Below, piece by piece: positions 3,418 through 6,219 of a stretch of DNA of 6,219 bases. How positions within the stretch are numbered: position 1 is the stretch's first letter; each line of letters begins with the position of its first letter. The stretch lies in assembly GCA_030617125.1 (NCBI GenBank), contig JAUWWA010000121.1:1-6219 (forward strand), read 5' to 3'. The notes under the pieces were generated by a model. That model was not told the origin of the DNA. It saw only the letters and a list, made by a program, of their open reading frames with translations, and ran no database searches. This stretch comes from Pirellulales bacterium (GTDB lineage Bacteria; Planctomycetota; Planctomycetia; Pirellulales; Thermoguttaceae). The translations under genes and the position numbers were made by a program.

Positions 3418-6219
3418 ATGGCCAACCATCCCCGTCTGAACATGATTCTCAGGCCCACCTACGCCGTACGTCTTCTGGGCATTCTGTGTGTTGCAGTGTT
3501 CTGCCAGCTTGGTTTCTCCGACGATCAACCGGAGGGCGTGTGGCGCCAGCGGGGCTTCGAGGATTTCATCACCGGCCGCTTCGGCAACGCCGGGCAGAAC
3601 CTCTACGTCTCACGCGCCGGAGTCTTACAGCGAATCCATCAGCACGACTTCAACAAGGACGGCTACTTCGACCTGGTCATCTGCAACTCGCAGGACATCT
3701 GGGAGAAGCCGCCGACCTATGTCTATGTTGATCCGCTGAGAAGCCCGACGCGGCTGGAACTGCCTGCCGACGGGTGCCGAAGCGGCACGGTGGCCGATCT
3801 CAACGGCGACGGGTTCGACGACGTCGTGCTGGGGCCGTACTACAACGGGATCCGCCGCGACCTCAACGCGTTTGTCTACTTCGGCGATCCGAAAGGCCCT
3901 GGCGAGCGACGGCAGGCTGTTCTGCCTGCCCCCGAGTGCTTGTCGGTAGCTGCCGGCGATTTCAACGGTGACGGACGTTGCGACTTGGCCTTTCTCCTCC
4001 GCAAGGAGGGCCTGCGCTTGTTCTACCAGACGGATCTTGGGTTCGAGCCGAAGCGATTCAAGACCCTTGCGATCAAAGGTGGACAGATTGCGGCCGACGA
4101 TCTCGACGGCGACGGCGCGGCGGATCTCGTGGTCTGCTCGGAAGATGGGCAATTGACCGTCTATTGGGGCCACGAGACGGGGCTCAGTCCGCAGCGAAAT
4201 GCCTTCGCGGGGCCCCAAGCCAAACGCGCCGCGGCGCCCGCCGACGTTCAGGCGCTATATGTCGAGTACATTAAGCCGGCGGAGCCGCTTGCGCGAGTGG
4301 TTCGGCTCGGCAGAAAGCCGCATCTACTGGCGACAAGGCGGGATGCCGTGCTGCTGATCCCGGTTCGGCCGACGCGCAAGTTCGGTAGACCGCTGCGCCT
4401 GGAGTGTCCGCACGCCATGTCGGCAGCGACCGGAGACGTCAACGGCGACAAGTTTGTCGACCTGGTCTTTGCCTGCCGCGAATCTCACCAAGACAAAGAG
4501 CGGTCGTGGATCTATTGGGGCGGCAAGGCCGGGTACAGTCAGTCGCGAAGAACGCCACTGGACAGCCACCGGGCGTGCGACGTGGCCGTGGGCGATCTCG
4601 ACACTGACGGATTCGACGACGTGGTTCTTTGCCAGGCCCACACAAGCGAGTGGTACACCACCGAATCGCTGATCTACCGCGGCTCACCGGACGGCCCGGT
4701 GGGCCCGCCCGTACGCGTGCAAAGCGAAGATGCCCGCCGGGTATTCATCGCGCGAAGCTCGGCCGAGCAGCGGCCCCAGGTCGTGCTGATCAACCATTTT
4801 GCCGGGCACGTCCCGGGGCAGCCCGACGTTTCGATCTTCCTGGGCAGCGCCGACGGTTACGATCCGCAACGTCGCATTGGCGTGGCCGGGGCCGGGGCAG
4901 TGCACGCCATCGGTTGCGATCCGAACGACGACGGCAAGGTCGACCTGGTCGTGGTCAACTGCTCGGAGAACGCGGTCGACCTGGACCCGGGCTCTTACGT
5001 GTTCTACGCAGGCGCTGAGGGGCTCTCGCACCAGCCGAGCCTGACGCTGCCGACCACTCGAGCCCACGGCGGAGCCTGTGCCGATCTGAATCACGACGGC
5101 TACCTGGACCTGGTATTCGGCGGCTTCGACAATCCAGACCTCACGGTGGTCTACGGAACGGCCGATGGCTTCGACACCGAGCACCCCAAGCGGATCCGCA
5201 TGGAAATCGACGGCACGGTTTACACGGACGGCCTCTGGATCGACCTAGCCGACTTTGACGGCGATGATTGGCTCGACCTGGCAGTCCCCCAGATACGTTC
5301 CGATCGGAGCTTCATCCTGTGGGGAGGGCCGGAAGGCTTCGATATTCAGCGGCGTAAGATGCTTTTGATCGAGCGGGCGGCCAACACGCGGGCAGCCGAT
5401 CTAGACGGCAACGGTTATCTGGATCTTCTACTCGGTGGACATGCCCCCTCGCGCGGTATGCCGCACGACTCGTTTCTACACATCTACTTCAATGGCCCGC
5501 AAGGACTCCGACAGGATCGCTGTACCATGTTGCCTGCCTCGGGAATCAACAGCTTGGCTGTGGCGGATTTTGACAACAACGGACTATTGGACGTGTTCAT
5601 TTGTTCCTACCATGCCGGGACCGTGCGGGATTCCGATTCGTATCTCTACTGGAATCGCAAAGGCCGCGGCTTCTCGGCCGGGGACCGGCTGCGCATGTTT
5701 ATGCACTCGACGTCGGGCTGCGTGGCGGCCGATTTCAATGAAGACGGCTGGACCGACCTCGCCGTAGCCAACCACAAGGTCTGGGGCAATCATCGGGCAT
5801 GGTCGGCCGTTTGGTGGAACTCGCCCCAGGGCTTTCGGCCCGACCGGATCACTCGGCTCCCCAGCAAAGGTCCTCACGGCATGACGCTCTCGCCGGGGAA
5901 TCAGCGCGACCGCGGCCCGGAAGAGTACTACGAATCCTGCCCATTCCAGTTGCCCGAAGGCGCCTCGGCCAAACGCATTGCCTGGGAGGCGAAGGTTCCA
6001 GCCAAGACCTGGGTCAAGGCGCAGGTTCGACTGGCCCACGACAAGGATGCCTTAGGCCAAGCCCCCTGGTTCGGACCGGCGGGGCCGGGCAGTTGGCTCC
6101 AGAACAGTCAAGCCATACCCTGCAGCCGCCAGTCCGGTCGTTGGGTGCAGTATCGCCTCGCGCTGGGCGCGAACAACGGCCTGACGACGCCCCGGGTGCG
6201 CGAGGTTCGCGTCGTCTAC
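3418..6219 (+). CDS. large secreted FG-GAP/VCBS-repeat beta-propeller protein, 3' incomplete
   Basis: The frame is open for 934 codons from ATG 3418 to the final base, with no stop inside the window. The N-terminus has a signal peptide: basic residues up to Arg18, a hydrophobic core (about 19-33) and a likely cut near Ser34. The body has twelve D-x-[DN]-x-[DN] calcium-loop motifs typical of FG-GAP/VCBS repeats (examples DFNKDGYFD at 77-85 and DLNGDGFDD at 127-135), each usually followed by a hydrophobic strand such as LVV or VVLG. Such repeats form the blades of beta-propellers. In bacteria these proteins are exported or surface-bound and are thought to mediate binding, but no ligand is known for this one and no catalytic residues are seen. 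After about residue 820 the repeats end and a different beta-rich segment begins, reaching ...VREVRVVY at the edge. That looks like the last strand of a domain, so the true stop may be close. I see no lipobox fitting the consensus. The position directly downstream of an exported sulfatase suggests a shared extracellular task, by inference. Confidence 0.9.
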   Translation, partial: MANHPRLNMILRPTYAVRLLGILCVAVFCQLGFSDDQPEGVWRQRGFEDFITGRFGNAGQNLYVSRAGVLQRIHQHDFNKDGYFDLVICNSQDIWEKPPTYVYVDPLRSPTRLELPADGCRSGTVADLNGDGFDDVVLGPYYNGIRRDLNAFVYFGDPKGPGERRQAVLPAPECLSVAAGDFNGDGRCDLAFLLRKEGLRLFYQTDLGFEPKRFKTLAIKGGQIAADDLDGDGAADLVVCSEDGQLTVYWGHETGLSPQRNAFAGPQAKRAAAPADVQALYVEYIKPAEPLARVVRLGRKPHLLATRRDAVLLIPVRPTRKFGRPLRLECPHAMSAATGDVNGDKFVDLVFACRESHQDKERSWIYWGGKAGYSQSRRTPLDSHRACDVAVGDLDTDGFDDVVLCQAHTSEWYTTESLIYRGSPDGPVGPPVRVQSEDARRVFIARSSAEQRPQVVLINHFAGHVPGQPDVSIFLGSADGYDPQRRIGVAGAGAVHAIGCDPNDDGKVDLVVVNCSENAVDLDPGSYVFYAGAEGLSHQPSLTLPTTRAHGGACADLNHDGYLDLVFGGFDNPDLTVVYGTADGFDTEHPKRIRMEIDGTVYTDGLWIDLADFDGDDWLDLAVPQIRSDRSFILWGGPEGFDIQRRKMLLIERAANTRAADLDGNGYLDLLLGGHAPSRGMPHDSFLHIYFNGPQGLRQDRCTMLPASGINSLAVADFDNNGLLDVFICSYHAGTVRDSDSYLYWNRKGRGFSAGDRLRMFMHSTSGCVAADFNEDGWTDLAVANHKVWGNHRAWSAVWWNSPQGFRPDRITRLPSKGPHGMTLSPGNQRDRGPEEYYESCPFQLPEGASAKRIAWEAKVPAKTWVKAQVRLAHDKDALGQAPWFGPAGPGSWLQNSQAIPCSRQSGRWVQYRLALGANNGLTTPRVREVRVVY
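3646..5757 (+). repeat. array of 12 Asp-rich FG-GAP calcium-loop motifs within the secreted protein
   Basis: The motifs begin at residues 77, 127, 181, 228, 340, 393, 501, 556, 612, 661, 717 and 772 of the protein. Spacing is 47-56 residues except for two intervals of 112 and 108, each about double, which implies a blade without a calcium loop near residues 284 and 447. Most motifs keep Asp at positions 1 and 9 and Asp/Asn at 3 and 5. Motif 5 (DVNGDKFVD) and motif 9 (DFDGDDWLD) lack the usual Gly at position 6, and motifs 10 and 11 have Asn at position 5. The repeats differ in DNA sequence, so this is an old protein-level array and not a recent DNA duplication. Confidence 0.85.
5881..6219 (+). 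other. C-terminal beta-rich domain of the repeat protein (partial or nearly complete)
   Basis: Residues 822-934 carry no Asp-rich loops and have alternating polar/hydrophobic strands. Landmarks are EYYESCPFQLP (836-846), a run with KTWVKAQVRLA, a Gly/Pro/Trp segment APWFGPAGPGSW (882-893) and RWVQYRLALG (908-917), then VREVRVVY at the edge. The Trp and Tyr placement resembles a beta-sandwich carbohydrate-binding or discoidin-like module. I cannot assign a named family, and the fold is inferred from pattern alone. Confidence 0.5.

Noticed and set aside
3487..3504. Possible lipoprotein signal (Cys24 or Cys29 in the repeat protein's N-terminus)
   Set aside because: The residues before both cysteines (GIL and AVF) do not fit the lipobox consensus, so ordinary signal peptidase cleavage near Ser34 is preferred.
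3333..3731. Open frame overlapping the start of the repeat-protein gene on the + strand
   Set aside because: It is Arg/Ser/Pro-rich with no motif. The frame from 3418 has a signal peptide, a good ribosome binding site and clear FG-GAP motifs.

Overview
The window looks like a GC-rich bacterial chromosome segment, most likely from the Planctomycetota/PVC group or a similar environmental lineage. This is inferred from the gene mix: a Tat-exported formylglycine-type sulfatase, a very large secreted FG-GAP/VCBS-repeat protein whose opening segment resembles PVC-type proteins, and an MttB-superfamily methyltransferase without pyrrolysine. No rRNA, tRNA, CRISPR array or mobile element was seen. Every supported gene lies on the + strand.

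Layout. Bases 1-113 hold the last 36 codons of an upstream gene, whose TGA overlaps the next ATG in an ATGA junction. Bases 110-1585 encode a complete 491-residue trimethylamine/glycine-betaine methyltransferase-like protein (MttB superfamily). A 140-base gap follows, with a perfect 7-bp inverted repeat and a small tandem repeat. Bases 1726-3309 encode a complete 527-residue sulfatase with a twin-arginine signal and the C-S-P-A-R motif. After a 108-base gap, a frame opens at 3418 behind a strong ribosome binding site and runs without a stop to the last base (934 codons, 3' incomplete). It encodes a signal peptide, twelve Asp-rich calcium-loop motifs spaced so as to suggest fourteen propeller blades, and a C-terminal beta-rich domain.

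How the parts may work together. The methyltransferase is predicted to be cytoplasmic and to pass a methyl group from a quaternary or tertiary amine to a corrinoid protein. The sulfatase and the repeat protein are predicted to act outside the cytoplasm. The order suggests a small catabolic locus in which an exported enzyme desulfates an organic substrate, a large exported protein binds or displays something, and a cytoplasmic enzyme handles a methylated compound. That link rests only on co-orientation and spacing. No corrinoid protein, corrinoid reductive activase, formylglycine-generating enzyme or transporter is present in the window.

The most notable points are the spacing-based case for two seven-bladed propellers in the long protein, the altered metal-site sequence (Asp-Gly instead of Asp-Asp) in the sulfatase, the pairing of a non-pyrrolysine MttB homologue with a sulfatase, and the inverted repeat just upstream of the sulfatase.
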